NCBI GenBank assembly: GCA_900635495.1
Contig: LR134136.1
Span: forward strand, 310,001 to 374,000
Reading direction: 5' to 3'
DNA length: 64,000 nucleotides
Origin: Atlantibacter hermannii
GTDB lineage: Bacteria > Pseudomonadota > Gammaproteobacteria > Enterobacterales > Enterobacteriaceae
Made by a program: the position numbers and the translations under genes. Positions 25,469 to 35,885 of the stretch are shown here, in pieces. Position 1 is the first letter of the stretch; each line of letters starts with the position of its first letter. The notes beneath the pieces were generated by a model. It did not search any database. It had not been told where the DNA came from and was given only the letters and a program-made list of their open reading frames with translations.

Positions 25469-26902
25469 ATGCAGGTTTTACACGTTTGTTCTGAAATGTT
25501 TCCGCTATTGAAAACGGGTGGTCTGGCGGATGTGATTGGCGCGTTGCCCGCTGCGCAGATTGCCGATGGCGTGGATACCCGCGTGCTTTTGCCCGCCTTT
25601 CCTGATATTCGACGCGGCGTCGCCGATGCGCAACAGGTCGCCCAGCGCGACACGTTTGCCGGGCCCGTCACCTTGCTGTTCGGGCATTACAACGGCGTGG
25701 GTATTTATATGATCGACGCGCCGGATTTGTACGACCGTCCGGGTAGTCCGTATCACGACACCAATCAGTTCGCTTATCCCGATAACGTCATCCGTTTTGC
25801 GCTGTTAGGCTGGGCGGGTTGTGAAATGGCGTGCGGATTCGATCCTTTCTGGAAACCGGATGTGGTGCATGCCCACGACTGGCATGCCGGTCTTGCGCCA
25901 GCGTATCTTGCCGCGCGCGGTAATCCGGCGAAGTCGGTATTTACGGTGCATAACCTGGCGTACCAGGGGCTGTTTTACGCTCACCATATGAGCGAAATCG
26001 ACCTGCCGTGGTGGTTCTTCGACGTCAATGGCCTGGAATTCAACGGCCAAATCTCGTTTTTAAAAGCGGGCTTGTTCTACGCCGATCATATTACGGCGGT
26101 CAGCCCGACCTACGCCCGTGAAATCACCGAACCGCAATTTGCCTACGGTATGGAAGGCCTTCTGCAACAGCGTCATCGTGAAGGCAGGCTGTCCGGCATT
26201 CTTAACGGCGTCGATGAAAACATCTGGGATCCGTCAACCGACCTTCTCTTGTCGGCGCGATATAACCGCGATACGTTAGAAGATAAAGCAGAAAATAAAC
26301 GCCAGCTGCAAATTGCGATGGGACTGAAGGTGAATGATAAGGTCCCGCTGTTTGCCGTGGTGAGCCGGCTTACCAGCCAGAAAGGTCTCGACCTGGTGCT
26401 GGAGGCGCTGCCGGGCTTGCTGGAGCAGGGCGGGCAGTTGGCGCTGCTTGGCGCGGGTGATGCGGTGTTGCAGGAAGGATTCCTTGCGGCCGCTGCCGAA
26501 CATCCGGGCCAGGTAGGGGTACAGATTGGTTATCATGAGGCGTTTTCGCACCGCATCATGGGCGGCGCAGATGTGATCCTGGTGCCGAGCCGGTTTGAAC
26601 CCTGCGGGTTAACGCAGCTATACGGGTTGAAATATGGCACGTTGCCATTGGTTCGCCGGACCGGCGGTTTAGCCGATACCGTAGCGGACAGCTCGCTGGA
26701 GAATTTAGCCGATGGAATGGCCAGTGGTTTCGTGTTTGAAGATAGTAATGCCTGGTCGCTGCTACGTGCGATTCGGCGTGCTTTCGTGTTGTGGTCGCGT
26801 CCATCACTTTGGCGGTTTGTTCAGCGTCAGGCGATGGCCATGGATTTTAGCTGGCACGTTGCGGCGAAGTCTTACCGCGAACTTTATCAACGCTTGATAT
26901 AA
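25469..26902 (+). CDS. glgA: GlgA, glycogen synthase
   Basis: Adds glucose from ADP-glucose to the non-reducing end of alpha-1,4-glucan. 477 residues, GT5 family, the E. coli length. The ADP-glucose loop KTGGLADV begins at Lys15, and the acceptor-side His is in HAHDWHAGLAPAY (about 130–145). The C-terminal domain has SRLTSQKGLDL and the GT-B signature SRFEPCGLTQLYGLKYG (about 374–390). A 93-base gap separates it from glgC, but no terminator was seen there. Confidence 0.97.
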   Translation: MQVLHVCSEMFPLLKTGGLADVIGALPAAQIADGVDTRVLLPAFPDIRRGVADAQQVAQRDTFAGPVTLLFGHYNGVGIYMIDAPDLYDRPGSPYHDTNQFAYPDNVIRFALLGWAGCEMACGFDPFWKPDVVHAHDWHAGLAPAYLAARGNPAKSVFTVHNLAYQGLFYAHHMSEIDLPWWFFDVNGLEFNGQISFLKAGLFYADHITAVSPTYAREITEPQFAYGMEGLLQQRHREGRLSGILNGVDENIWDPSTDLLLSARYNRDTLEDKAENKRQLQIAMGLKVNDKVPLFAVVSRLTSQKGLDLVLEALPGLLEQGGQLALLGAGDAVLQEGFLAAAAEHPGQVGVQIGYHEAFSHRIMGGADVILVPSRFEPCGLTQLYGLKYGTLPLVRRTGGLADTVADSSLENLADGMASGFVFEDSNAWSLLRAIRRAFVLWSRPSLWRFVQRQAMAMDFSWHVAAKSYRELYQRLI

Positions 26903-26921
26903 CTATCCAGGAATCACATGT

Positions 26922-29369
26922 ATGAATGCACCCTTTTCCTATTCATCCCCCACAGTCAGCGTGGAGGCGCTAAAGCATTCCATTGCTTATAAGCTGATGT
27001 TTACCATTGGTAAAGATCCGGCTATCGCCAATAAACACGAATGGCTGAACGCGACATTGTTTGCGGTCAGGGACCGTCTGGTAGAGCGCTGGTTGCGCTC
27101 TAACCGGGCCCAACTTTCCCAGGAAATGCGCCAGGTTTATTACTTGTCGATGGAGTTTCTGATTGGCCGTACGCTCTCTAATGCGCTGCTGTCGTTGGGT
27201 ATTTATGATGACGTTAAAGACGCGCTGGATGAGATGGGGCTTGACCTGGAAGAGCTCATTGATGAAGAAAACGACCCCGGCCTCGGAAACGGCGGCCTGG
27301 GGCGTCTTGCCGCGTGTTTCCTGGATTCGCTGGCGACCTTAGGCTTGCCGGGCCGTGGCTACGGTATTCGCTACGACTACGGTATGTTCCGGCAAAACAT
27401 CGTCGACGGGCGTCAAAAAGAGTCCCCGGATTACTGGCTGGAATACGGCAACCCGTGGGAATTTAAACGCCACAATACGCGTTATAAAGTCCGCTTCGGC
27501 GGCCGCATTCAGCAGGAAGGCAAGAAAACCCGCTGGGTAGAAACCGAAGAAATTCTGGCGGTGGCCTACGATCAGATCGTCCCCGGTTATGATACTGATG
27601 CCACCAACACACTGCGTTTATGGAATGCCCAGGCGAGTAGCGAAATCAATCTGGGTAAATTCAACCAGGGCGACTACTTCGCGGCGGTGGAAGATAAAAA
27701 CCACTCGGAAAACGTCTCCCGCGTCTTGTATCCCGATGATTCAACGTATTCCGGGCGTGAACTGCGTTTGCGTCAGGAGTACTTCCTGGTGTCGGCGACG
27801 ATCCAGGATATTCTGAGCCGCCATTATCAGATGCATAAAACCTATGCCAATCTGGCGGATAAAATCGCGATTCACCTGAACGATACCCATCCGGTCTTGT
27901 CGATTCCTGAGCTTATGCGTCTGCTGATCGATGAACATAAGTTCGGCTGGGATGAAGCGTTTGAAGTCACTTGCCAGGTGTTCTCGTACACCAACCATAC
28001 GTTGATGAGCGAGGCGCTGGAAAGCTGGCCGGTCGATATGTTAGGGAAAATCCTGCCGCGCCATCTGCAAATTATCTTCGAGATTAACGACTACTTCCTG
28101 AAAACCGTTCAGGAGCAGTATCCGAACGATACCGCGCTGTTGAGCCGCACCTCCATTATCGACGAGTCCAACGGGCGTAAAGTGCGTATGGCGTGGCTGG
28201 CGGTGGTGGTCAGCCATAAGGTCAATGGTGTATCAGAACTCCACTCCAACCTGATGGTGCAATCGCTGTTCGCGGATTTCGCACGAATTTTCCCGATGCG
28301 TTTTTGCAACGTCACTAACGGCGTGACGCCAAGGCGCTGGCTGGCGCTGGCGAACCCGGCGCTCTCAAAAGTGCTGGATGATAATATTGGTCGTAACTGG
28401 CGCACCGATTTAAGCCAGTTAAGCGAGCTGAAGCAGCATATCGACTACCCGCTGGTAAATCAGGCGGTGCGTCAGGCCAAGCTCGATAACAAAAAGCGTC
28501 TGGCGATTTATATTGCCCAGCAGATGGGTGTGGTGGTGAATCCGAAGGCGCTGTTTGATGTGCAGATCAAGCGTATTCATGAATACAAGCGCCAGCTGAT
28601 GAATGTCCTGCACGTCATCACTCGCTATAACCGCATTAAAGCCGATCCCACCGCTGACTGGGTGCCGCGTGTGAATATTTTTGCCGGTAAAGCCGCCTCG
28701 GCGTACTACATGGCAAAACACATTATTCATCTGATCAACGACGTGGCCGGGGTGATCAACAACGATCCCGACGTACGCGATCACCTGAAAGTGGTGTTTA
28801 TCCCCAACTACAGCGTGAGCCTGGCGCAACTGATCATTCCGGCGGCGGATCTCTCTGAGCAGATTTCTCTTGCCGGTACTGAAGCCTCAGGCACCAGTAA
28901 TATGAAATTTGCCCTCAACGGCGCGCTGACTATCGGCACGCTGGACGGCGCGAATGTCGAGATGCTGGATCATGTGGGGGCGGAGAATATGTTTATCTTC
29001 GGCAACACGGCGGAACAGGTCGAACAGTTACGCCGTGACGGTTATAAACCCCGTGACTACTATGAGCAGGATGAAGAACTGCATCTGGCGTTAACCCAGA
29101 TTGGTACCGGTGTATTCAGCCCGACTGAAGTGGGACGCTATCGCGACCTGGTGGATTCCCTGATTAACTTTGGCGATCACTATCAGGTGCTGGCGGATTA
29201 CCGTAGCTACGTAGACACCCAGGATAAAGTGGATGAGCTGTACCGCCAGCCGGAAGCCTGGTCGACCTGCGCGATGCAGAATATCGCCAATATGGGGTAC
29301 TTCTCTTCAGACCGGACGATTCAGGAGTACGCGGAAAACATCTGGCATATCAAACCGGTTCGTCTGTAG
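26922..29369 (+). CDS. glgP: GlgP, glycogen phosphorylase
   Basis: Releases glucose-1-phosphate from glycogen ends. 815 residues, the E. coli length. Lys662 in EASGTSNMKFALNG carries the pyridoxal phosphate and sits at the E. coli position. The phosphate/PLP region DGANVEMLDHVG follows. It closes the glycogen operon 20 bases after glgA and shares sequence with MalP encoded 9 kb downstream. A bidirectional terminator separates it from convergent glpD. Confidence 0.98.
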   Translation: MNAPFSYSSPTVSVEALKHSIAYKLMFTIGKDPAIANKHEWLNATLFAVRDRLVERWLRSNRAQLSQEMRQVYYLSMEFLIGRTLSNALLSLGIYDDVKDALDEMGLDLEELIDEENDPGLGNGGLGRLAACFLDSLATLGLPGRGYGIRYDYGMFRQNIVDGRQKESPDYWLEYGNPWEFKRHNTRYKVRFGGRIQQEGKKTRWVETEEILAVAYDQIVPGYDTDATNTLRLWNAQASSEINLGKFNQGDYFAAVEDKNHSENVSRVLYPDDSTYSGRELRLRQEYFLVSATIQDILSRHYQMHKTYANLADKIAIHLNDTHPVLSIPELMRLLIDEHKFGWDEAFEVTCQVFSYTNHTLMSEALESWPVDMLGKILPRHLQIIFEINDYFLKTVQEQYPNDTALLSRTSIIDESNGRKVRMAWLAVVVSHKVNGVSELHSNLMVQSLFADFARIFPMRFCNVTNGVTPRRWLALANPALSKVLDDNIGRNWRTDLSQLSELKQHIDYPLVNQAVRQAKLDNKKRLAIYIAQQMGVVVNPKALFDVQIKRIHEYKRQLMNVLHVITRYNRIKADPTADWVPRVNIFAGKAASAYYMAKHIIHLINDVAGVINNDPDVRDHLKVVFIPNYSVSLAQLIIPAADLSEQISLAGTEASGTSNMKFALNGALTIGTLDGANVEMLDHVGAENMFIFGNTAEQVEQLRRDGYKPRDYYEQDEELHLALTQIGTGVFSPTEVGRYRDLVDSLINFGDHYQVLADYRSYVDTQDKVDELYRQPEAWSTCAMQNIANMGYFSSDRTIQEYAENIWHIKPVRL

Positions 29370-29390
29370 CCTGTAAGGCAGCCACAATAA

Positions 29391-29421
29391 AAAACGGCGG
29401 AGAGAAGCTCCGCCGTTTTTA
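29391..29421. terminator. Bidirectional terminator between glgP and glpD
   Basis: AAAACGGCGGAG (29391–29402) / CTCCGCCGTTTTT (29408–29420) around AGAAG. A-rich on the left and T-rich on the right, so it can serve both convergent genes. Confidence 0.9.
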
Positions 29422-29422
29422 T

Positions 29423-30928
29423 TTATGATGCCAGTGACAGCTCGTGGCGAGTGTTTTTCGTCAGCCACAGGGCTACGCGGGATTGCTGTTCCGCATCCAG
29501 CCACATGCCCAGCTTGGTACGACGCCACAGCGCATCATCCAGACGGCGTACCCACTCGTGCTCTACCAGATAACGCAGCTCGGCTTCGTACAGCTCATGA
29601 CCGAAATCTTCGCCCAGCTCCTCAATGCTGCTGCTGGTGCCCAGAATCAGTTCACTGTTCGAACCGTAAGTACGGGCGTAGTGGCGCGCAAGCGATTCGC
29701 TGATAAACGGATAGCGACGACGCAGCTTCGCGGCGTAATCATCGCGGTCACCGTTCAGTTCCCCGCCAGGCAGAATACAGTTCTTCGTCCACGCCGGTCC
29801 CATTGAAGGGTAGTAATTCCCCAGTTTTTCCAGCGCGTGTTCTGCCAGCTTACGGTAAGTCGTCAGCTTGCCGCCAAACACGGACAGCAGTGGGGCCTTG
29901 CCGTTTTCATCATGAATATCGAGCGTGTAGTCGCGGGTGATGGCCTGCGGCGAGTCGGATTCGTCATCGCACAGCGGACGCACCCCGGAGTAAGTCCACA
30001 CCACATCTTCACGGCTGAGCTGCTTTTTGAAGTGCAGGTTGTAGACCTTCAGCAGATAGCTGATTTCGCTTTCATCAATCGCCACCTGTTTCGGGTCGCC
30101 GTTGTACTCCACATCCGTGGTACCGATAATGGAGAATTCATCCATCCACGGGATCACGAACACAATACGCTTATCTTCGTTTTGCAGAATATAAGCCTGC
30201 TTCTGCTGATGAACGCGCGGCACCACAATATGGCTGCCCTTGATCAGGCGAATGCCATAAGGCGAAGGCAGGTGTAAACCGTCGTCAAAGAAGTTTTTCA
30301 CCCACGGGCCGGTCGCGTTGACCAGGCCACGTGCCTGCCAGGTATAGGTTTTACCGGTGTCGATATCCTGCGCTTCCACAATCCACATACCATTTTCGCG
30401 GCGGGCTGAGGTCGCTCTGGTGCGGGTCATCACTTCGCCGCCTTTTTTCACCACCATTTGCGCGTTGGCAAGCACCAGGCGCGCATCGTCCACCCAGCAG
30501 TCGGAATATTCGAATCCGCGCACGATTTCCGGTTTCAGCACCGAGTCCGCGCCAAAACGCAAACCATGGGAGCGTGGCAGGCTGGTGCGCTTGCCGAGAT
30601 TATCGTACATAAACAATCCGGCGCGGATCATCCACGCGGGACGTAAATGCGGGCGGTGCGGAAGACGGAAGCGCATCGGGAACGCGATGTGCGGCGCCAT
30701 CTTAAGCAGCACTTCACGCTCTGCCAGCGCTTCGCTAACCAGGCGGAATTCGTAATGCTCAAGATAGCGCAAACCGCCATGTATGAGTTTTGAACTGGCG
30801 GATGACGTGGCACAGGCCAAATCCTGCGCTTCCAGCATCAGCACCGATAAACCGCGCCCCGCAGCATCCACCGCAATGCCTGCGCCGTTAATGCCTCCGC
30901 CTATCACAATCAGATCTTTGGTTTCCAT
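29423..30928 (-). CDS. glpD: GlpD, aerobic glycerol-3-phosphate dehydrogenase
   Basis: Membrane-associated FAD enzyme that oxidises sn-glycerol-3-phosphate to dihydroxyacetone phosphate and passes electrons to ubiquinone. I chose the ATG at 30928 (METKDLIVIGGGINGAGIA), which gives 501 residues, as in E. coli. The dinucleotide-binding GGGINGAG is at about 10–17, and the substrate/FAD motif SSKLIHGGLRYLEH near 48. Divergent from glpE, with GlpR-type operators just upstream. Confidence 0.97.
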   Translation of the reverse strand: METKDLIVIGGGINGAGIAVDAAGRGLSVLMLEAQDLACATSSASSKLIHGGLRYLEHYEFRLVSEALAEREVLLKMAPHIAFPMRFRLPHRPHLRPAWMIRAGLFMYDNLGKRTSLPRSHGLRFGADSVLKPEIVRGFEYSDCWVDDARLVLANAQMVVKKGGEVMTRTRATSARRENGMWIVEAQDIDTGKTYTWQARGLVNATGPWVKNFFDDGLHLPSPYGIRLIKGSHIVVPRVHQQKQAYILQNEDKRIVFVIPWMDEFSIIGTTDVEYNGDPKQVAIDESEISYLLKVYNLHFKKQLSREDVVWTYSGVRPLCDDESDSPQAITRDYTLDIHDENGKAPLLSVFGGKLTTYRKLAEHALEKLGNYYPSMGPAWTKNCILPGGELNGDRDDYAAKLRRRYPFISESLARHYARTYGSNSELILGTSSSIEELGEDFGHELYEAELRYLVEHEWVRRLDDALWRRTKLGMWLDAEQQSRVALWLTKNTRHELSLAS

Positions 30929-30941
30929 GCTAGCCTCTTGC

Positions 30942-30980
30942 ACTTTCGTTAAAGCTCAAAAATGTTCGTTATCGCTCATA
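30942..30980 (-). promoter_or_regulatory. GlpR operators upstream of glpD
   Basis: AATGTTCGTTATCGCTCATA (30961–30980) closely matches the GlpR operator consensus WATGTTCGWTAWCGAACATW. A weaker copy, CACTTTCGTTAAAGCTCAAA, lies around 30941–30960, adjacent to it. Tandem GlpR operators are known at E. coli glpD. The repressor itself is encoded 1.4 kb away. Confidence 0.7.
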
Positions 30981-31145
30981 ATAGCAAAAGTTGCGGTCGT
31001 TTGGTAACAAGAAAAAAACAATTTCGCGTGATACACATAACAATATGGCGCGTTGGGCAGCTCAACACGTACACTTAAACGGTAAGACTGTCTTTACCGG
31101 CCCGCGACCGGGTTTTGTGATTAATTGAAGAGAATGAGAGCGACC

Positions 31146-31475
31146 ATGGAAAACTTTGAATGTATTGGCGTTGAAGAAGCGCACCAGAAGATGCAACGCG
31201 GCGCTGCCGTGCTGGTGGATATCCGCGATCCGCAAAGTTATGCGATTGGTCATGCGCCAGGCGCGTTTCATTTAACCAACGACACGTTGATTAATTTTAT
31301 GCAGCAAACGGATTTCGACACGCCGGTCATGGTGATGTGTTATCACGGCAACAGCAGCAAAGGGGCAGCGCAGTATTTACTCCAGCAGGGGTATGAAAAT
31401 GTCTATAGCGTGGATGGCGGTTTTGATGCCTGGCACCGGCATTTTCCCGCGGAAGTCGCCTGTCAGCGCGATTAA
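31146..31475 (+). CDS. glpE: GlpE, single-domain thiosulfate sulfurtransferase
   Basis: Rhodanese that moves sulfane sulfur from thiosulfate to an acceptor such as cyanide or thioredoxin. 109 residues from ATG 31146 (MENFECIGVEEAHQKM; E. coli 108). The catalytic cysteine lies in the loop MCYHGNSSKGAA (about residues 64–75). VLVDIRDPQSYAIGHAPGAFH is the rhodanese N-terminal motif. First gene of glpEGR; the link to glycerol metabolism is by operon only. Confidence 0.95.
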   Translation: MENFECIGVEEAHQKMQRGAAVLVDIRDPQSYAIGHAPGAFHLTNDTLINFMQQTDFDTPVMVMCYHGNSSKGAAQYLLQQGYENVYSVDGGFDAWHRHFPAEVACQRD

Positions 31476-31521
31476 TTAACCTATATACTCCCTTTCTTTG
31501 TGTGGAAAACGGCACCTACTG

Positions 31522-32353
31522 ATGGTACTGATTACTTCTTTTGCCAATCCGCGTATGGCCCAGGCGTTCGTGGATTACATGGCCACGCAGGGCGTTGTGT
31601 TGACCGTCCAGCAGCACGACCGTAACCGATGTCTGGTTGGCCGACGATCGGCAGGCGGAACGGGTGCAGGCTGAGCTGGCGCTATTCCTTGAAGACCCTA
31701 ACGACCCGCGCTATCTGGCCGCAAGCTGGACCACCGGCCATACCAATAGCGGCCTGCATTATCGCCGCTTCCCGTTTATGGCGACGCTGCGCGAGCGCGC
31801 CGGTCCCTTCACTATTGGGCTGGCGGCTGTCTGTATCGCCGTGTATATCCTGATGCTGACGTTAGGCGATCAGGCAGTCATGATTTGGCTCGCCTGGCCT
31901 TACGATCCCAGTCTGGATTTCGAATTCTGGCGCTATTTCACCCATGCGTTACTGCATTTCTCCGTCATGCATATCACCTTTAATTTGTTGTGGTGGTGGT
32001 ATCTTGGCGGGCCGGTAGAAAAACGCCTGGGCAGCGGCAAACTCATCGTATTGACCGCCATCGCCGCATTGCTAAGCGGCTTCGTTCAGCATAAATTCAG
32101 CGGTGCCTGGTTTGGCGGTTTATCCGGCGTGGTTTACGCGCTTATGGGTTACGTCTGGTTGCGCGGCGAGCGCGATCCCGAAAGCGGCATCGTTATGCCG
32201 CGAGGTTTGATGGTTTTTGCATTGCTGTGGCTGGTGGCAGGTTGGTTTGATCTGTTTGGGATGTCGATTGCTAACGCCGCGCACGTCACAGGGTTGCTGG
32301 TAGGCCTGGCGATGGCGTTCGTGGACTGCCTTAATTTGCGAAAACGAACATAA
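31522..32353 (+). CDS. glpG: GlpG, rhomboid intramembrane serine protease (frameshifted)
   Basis: Cleaves transmembrane substrates within the inner membrane. ATG 31522 reads MVLITSFANPRMAQAFVDYMATQG. The frame breaks at about 31628–31630, where one extra C before GATGTCTGGTTG separates the cytosolic domain from the rest. Removing it gives 276 residues, the E. coli length. The second part has the rhomboid features: HALLHFSVMHITFNLLWWWYLGG (oxyanion His/Asn), catalytic Ser in FGGLSGVVYALMGY, and catalytic His in AAHVTGLLVG. Probably an intact gene with a sequence error. Confidence 0.93.
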
Positions 32354-32379
32354 TGCAGTGCGAAGGTCAGGAGAAAAGA

Positions 32380-33140
32380 GTGAAGCAAACACAGCGTCCA
32401 TGACGCCATTATTGAACTGGTAAAAAAGCAAGGGTATGTCAGCACCGAAGAGCTGGTAGAGCATTTTTCCGTCCAGTCCGCAGACCATTCGCCGGGATTT
32501 AAACGACCTGGCCGAGCAGAGCATGATTTTGCGCCATCACGGCGGCGCGGCATTGCCGTCGAGTTCGGTCAATACCTCATGGCACGATCGTAAAGCCACC
32601 CAAACCATGGAAAAGGCGCGTATCGCTGAACGTGTCGCCAGCCAAATCCCTAATGGCGCGACGCTGTTTATCGATATCGGCACCACGCCGGAAGCGGTGG
32701 CCCACGCGCTGCTCAATCATGAGAATTTGCGTATTGTGACCAACAACCTCAACGTCGCCAATACGCTGATGGTTAAAGACGATTTCCGTATCATTCTGGC
32801 TGGCGGTGAGCTTCGCAGCCGCGACGGCGGTATTATTGGCGAGGCGACCCTCGACTTCATTTCCCAATTCCGTCTCGATTTCGGCATTCTTGGCATTAGC
32901 GGCATCGACAGCGACGGCTCGCTGCTGGAATTCGACTATCACGAAGTGCGCACCAAGCGGGCGATTATCGAAAACTCGCGGCACGTGATGCTGGTGGTGG
33001 ATCACTCCAAATTTGGTCGTAACGCCATGGTGAATTTAGGCAGCATTAGCCTGGTGGACGCCGTGTATACGGATACCGCGCCACCCGCGGGCGTGTTGCA
33101 GGTTATCCGCGAGCATAATATCCAGCTGGAATTGTGTTAA
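32380..33140 (+). CDS. glpR: GlpR, glycerol-3-phosphate regulon repressor (two frameshifts)
   Basis: DeoR-family repressor of glp genes, induced by glycerol-3-phosphate. The start is GTG 32380 after GGTCAGGAG (VKQTQR by codon). One extra C near 32398 and another near 32473 break the N-terminal helix-turn-helix region. With both removed the sequence reads continuously as in E. coli (252 residues): KKQGYVSTEELVEHFSVS, then TIRRDLNDLAEQ, then HHGGAALPSSSVN. The ligand domain from about 32590 to the stop is clean, including FIDIGTTPEAVAHAL and AGGELRSRDGGIIGEATL. E. coli K-12 strains are also known for glpR mutation, but two errors here plus others nearby favour misread bases. Confidence 0.92.
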
Positions 33141-33144
33141 TCGC

Positions 33145-33173
33145 ACCCGGCGGACAGTGTACGCCGCCGGTTT
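33145..33173. terminator. Stem-loop between glpR and malT
   Basis: CCGGCGG (33147–33153) pairs with CCGCCGG (33164–33170), followed by TTTCCTG. It sits between two convergent genes; the short T tract makes it a modest terminator. Confidence 0.5.
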
Positions 33174-33179
33174 CCTGTC

Positions 33180-35885
33180 CTATACCCCATACCCCATCAT
33201 TTTGAGCAGCTGCTGCGCGTGTTGAACCGCCGCCTGGCGATGCGCAACGCCCAGTTTCTGATACAAATTACGGATATGCGTTTTGATGGTTGTTGCCGCC
33301 ACGTCCAGCTCGCCAGCGATCTGCTCGTTACTGTAGCCCGAATAAATCAGCCCCAGTACCTGCCATTCGCGCTGGGTCAGTGGGCTGGTGCGGATCAGTT
33401 CCGGCACTTCGGGATGCGTTAACAGGCGGTTGACGAAACCTTCGTCGAAATGGGCGAACTTATGGCGATGATGCTGGTTAATTTCGCGCAAAATCAGCTG
33501 GGCGCGATGCTGTTCCAGCTCCGGTAAGGTATTAAGTTGAATTAACTGACGCAGTTGTTGCGCCATGGCTTCGCCTTCAATCACAAAATGGCTGACGAAA
33601 CCGGTGCGGTTGGAGAGCGTGAGCGCTTCCAGCAACACGCGCTGGGCGTCGCTCTTACGGCCTGACTGCCAGTACAACTGATTCAGCAACAGCAGGTTAC
33701 GGTTGATATCGCTCATCAAACGCAGGCTACGCGCGTTCTCATTCAGTTCTTCCAGCACCATCTCCGCCGGATCGAAGTCCCCCAGCAGGATTTGCGCTCT
33801 GGCAATATTGCGCCACTGGCTTTGCAGGAAATGGTTGTCCGCCGAGCCGGGTTTAGGGGTCTGGCGTAGCCAGTTAGCAGCGGCGGCTTTATCGCCGGTC
33901 ATCTGCCAGTAAATGACCCGTACCTTGTCGGCGTTTGAAACCCAGTCGCTGTGATAAGGACCATTGCCCAGCAGGTTTTCCAGACGGTTCAGATGGCTGC
34001 GGGCGTTGTCGAGCGCACCGCGCGCCAGTGAACACTGCACCAGCAACACCAGACATTGCAGTTGTTGCTGCGGCTGATAATTCGCCAGCACGTCAATACC
34101 CTGACGCGCGCACGTTTCCGCTTCATCAAGACGCGCCCAGGCCCACAGTAACTGGGCGCGGATACGCAGTAAAAACTCATGCAGCGGCAGTTGTTCCAGG
34201 TGCTGTTCGCGGATCAGGGTAAAGGCTTTATCCTGCGTTTCCCAGGCGGCCTGAAGAAAGCCCTGGGCAAAAAGAATTTCGCTCTGCTGGATCAGGCTCC
34301 ACAGGGCGTAATGCCAGACATCATGGCGTCTGGCCATCATTTCGGTTTGCTGCATCACTGCCAGCGACTGGCTGAGTTCGCCTTTACAGTGCAGGACTTC
34401 GCCGTGAACCGACGTGGCGACAATGCGGCTATAAAAACTGGCCAGCGGCAGGGTATCCAGCGCAATGATGGAGAGCCGTTCCGCTTCCTGGGCATCGCCG
34501 TGGTTAATCGCCACCTGGGCGCGCAACGCGTTGAACTCGCCCTGGAGCGTGTCGTCCATCACACCGTTCATTTCCTGTTCGGCGCGAGCGAGCAGCGTAT
34601 TTACCTCACCATAGCGGTGCTGGCTTTGCATCAGCCAGGCCTGTAACAGCACCAGTTTCGGGTTTGCCAGCAGGCTTTCCCACGGGAGCGCTTTCAGGGA
34701 ATCTTCCAGCAGCGTAAGTTCGCTGTGATTGAACAGACTCCAGGCGTGGTTAAGCAGGATATCGCGCAGCATCGCGGAATCGCCCGCTGCAAGCGCGTGG
34801 TGGATAGCTTCGCCGGGGAAGCCCTGCGCCATCCAGCCTTCAGCCGCGGCGCGATGGATTTCCGGCAGTTGGGTCGCCAGTTCCCACTGGCAGCGCTGGC
34901 GTAAAAAATTGCCGAACAGCGGATGGTAGCTGAACCATTCGCCGTTATCGTCCATGCGTTGTAAAAACAATCCCTGCCGCTCGATTTCCTCAAGCCGCAT
35001 CTGGCCGTTTTCTTCGCCGGTGACGCGGACGATCAGGGCATCGTTCATTGAGCGCAGCAGGGCGCTTTTCAGTAAAAACATCCGCACGTCCACATCGATA
35101 TTATCCAGGACTTCATCGACCAGATAATCGGAAAGGTGGCTGGCATTGATGCCTGCCAGACGGCGAGCGGACTGGTGAGCAGAGGTATTATTCTGACGTG
35201 CGGAGAGCGCGATAAGCTGCAATGCCGTGGCCCAACCGGCGACGTCATCGCACATTTTGCTGCTCTCAGCGGGTTCGATAGGCGCGTTCAGGCGGCAATC
35301 AAAAAATTGCTTGGCTTCCTGATGATTGAATGCCAGTTGCTGGCTGCCGATTTCCAGAAGCTGGTCGCGCACGCGCAGGTTTGCGATGCCAAGCTGCGGT
35401 AAATTACGCGACAACACCACCAGACTGACGTTTTCAGGCTGATGGCGCAGGAAAAAACGCATGGCTTCATGAATAACCGGGTTGGTGATCAAATGGTAAT
35501 CATCAATTACCAGATAGAGCGGTTTCTCCCAGTCAGCCAGTTCGATAAACAGTTGTGCGAAAAGGGAATTCAGGCTGGCATATTGACGCTTTTGCGCCAT
35601 GACTTCGCTGGTGGGGCAGTGGCCGCCAGTGGCTTGCTGGATCGCCGCGATCAAATAGATAGCAAAGCGCTCCTGCTGATTATCCCCCTCATCAAGAGAA
35701 AACCATCCAAGGTTTTGTTTCCCAGCCGCCCATTGTGAAACCAGCGTTGTTTTGCCGTATCCAGCGGGGCTGGTGACCAGGGCCAGTCGGTAGTGATGAG
35801 CGCTGGTTAATCTCGCCAGTAAGCGCTCGCGTAGAACTGTGTTTTCCAGGCGAACCGGGCGACTTAATTTAGACGGTATCAACAT
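33180..35885 (-). CDS. malT: MalT, transcriptional activator of the maltose regulon
   Basis: ATP- and maltotriose-dependent activator, a STAND/LuxR-type protein of 901 residues as in E. coli. Walker A SPAGYGKTT is at 39–47, and Walker B-like LVIDDYH is near 125. A winged helix and a long superhelical repeat domain (about 440–800) bind the inducer. The C-terminal LuxR helix-turn-helix (LTQREWQVLGLIYSGYSNEQIA, about 832–853) binds mal boxes. It is divergent from malPQ, which it activates. The gene is complete. Confidence 0.98.
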   Translation of the reverse strand: MLIPSKLSRPVRLENTVLRERLLARLTSAHHYRLALVTSPAGYGKTTLVSQWAAGKQNLGWFSLDEGDNQQERFAIYLIAAIQQATGGHCPTSEVMAQKRQYASLNSLFAQLFIELADWEKPLYLVIDDYHLITNPVIHEAMRFFLRHQPENVSLVVLSRNLPQLGIANLRVRDQLLEIGSQQLAFNHQEAKQFFDCRLNAPIEPAESSKMCDDVAGWATALQLIALSARQNNTSAHQSARRLAGINASHLSDYLVDEVLDNIDVDVRMFLLKSALLRSMNDALIVRVTGEENGQMRLEEIERQGLFLQRMDDNGEWFSYHPLFGNFLRQRCQWELATQLPEIHRAAAEGWMAQGFPGEAIHHALAAGDSAMLRDILLNHAWSLFNHSELTLLEDSLKALPWESLLANPKLVLLQAWLMQSQHRYGEVNTLLARAEQEMNGVMDDTLQGEFNALRAQVAINHGDAQEAERLSIIALDTLPLASFYSRIVATSVHGEVLHCKGELSQSLAVMQQTEMMARRHDVWHYALWSLIQQSEILFAQGFLQAAWETQDKAFTLIREQHLEQLPLHEFLLRIRAQLLWAWARLDEAETCARQGIDVLANYQPQQQLQCLVLLVQCSLARGALDNARSHLNRLENLLGNGPYHSDWVSNADKVRVIYWQMTGDKAAAANWLRQTPKPGSADNHFLQSQWRNIARAQILLGDFDPAEMVLEELNENARSLRLMSDINRNLLLLNQLYWQSGRKSDAQRVLLEALTLSNRTGFVSHFVIEGEAMAQQLRQLIQLNTLPELEQHRAQLILREINQHHRHKFAHFDEGFVNRLLTHPEVPELIRTSPLTQREWQVLGLIYSGYSNEQIAGELDVAATTIKTHIRNLYQKLGVAHRQAAVQHAQQLLKMMGYGV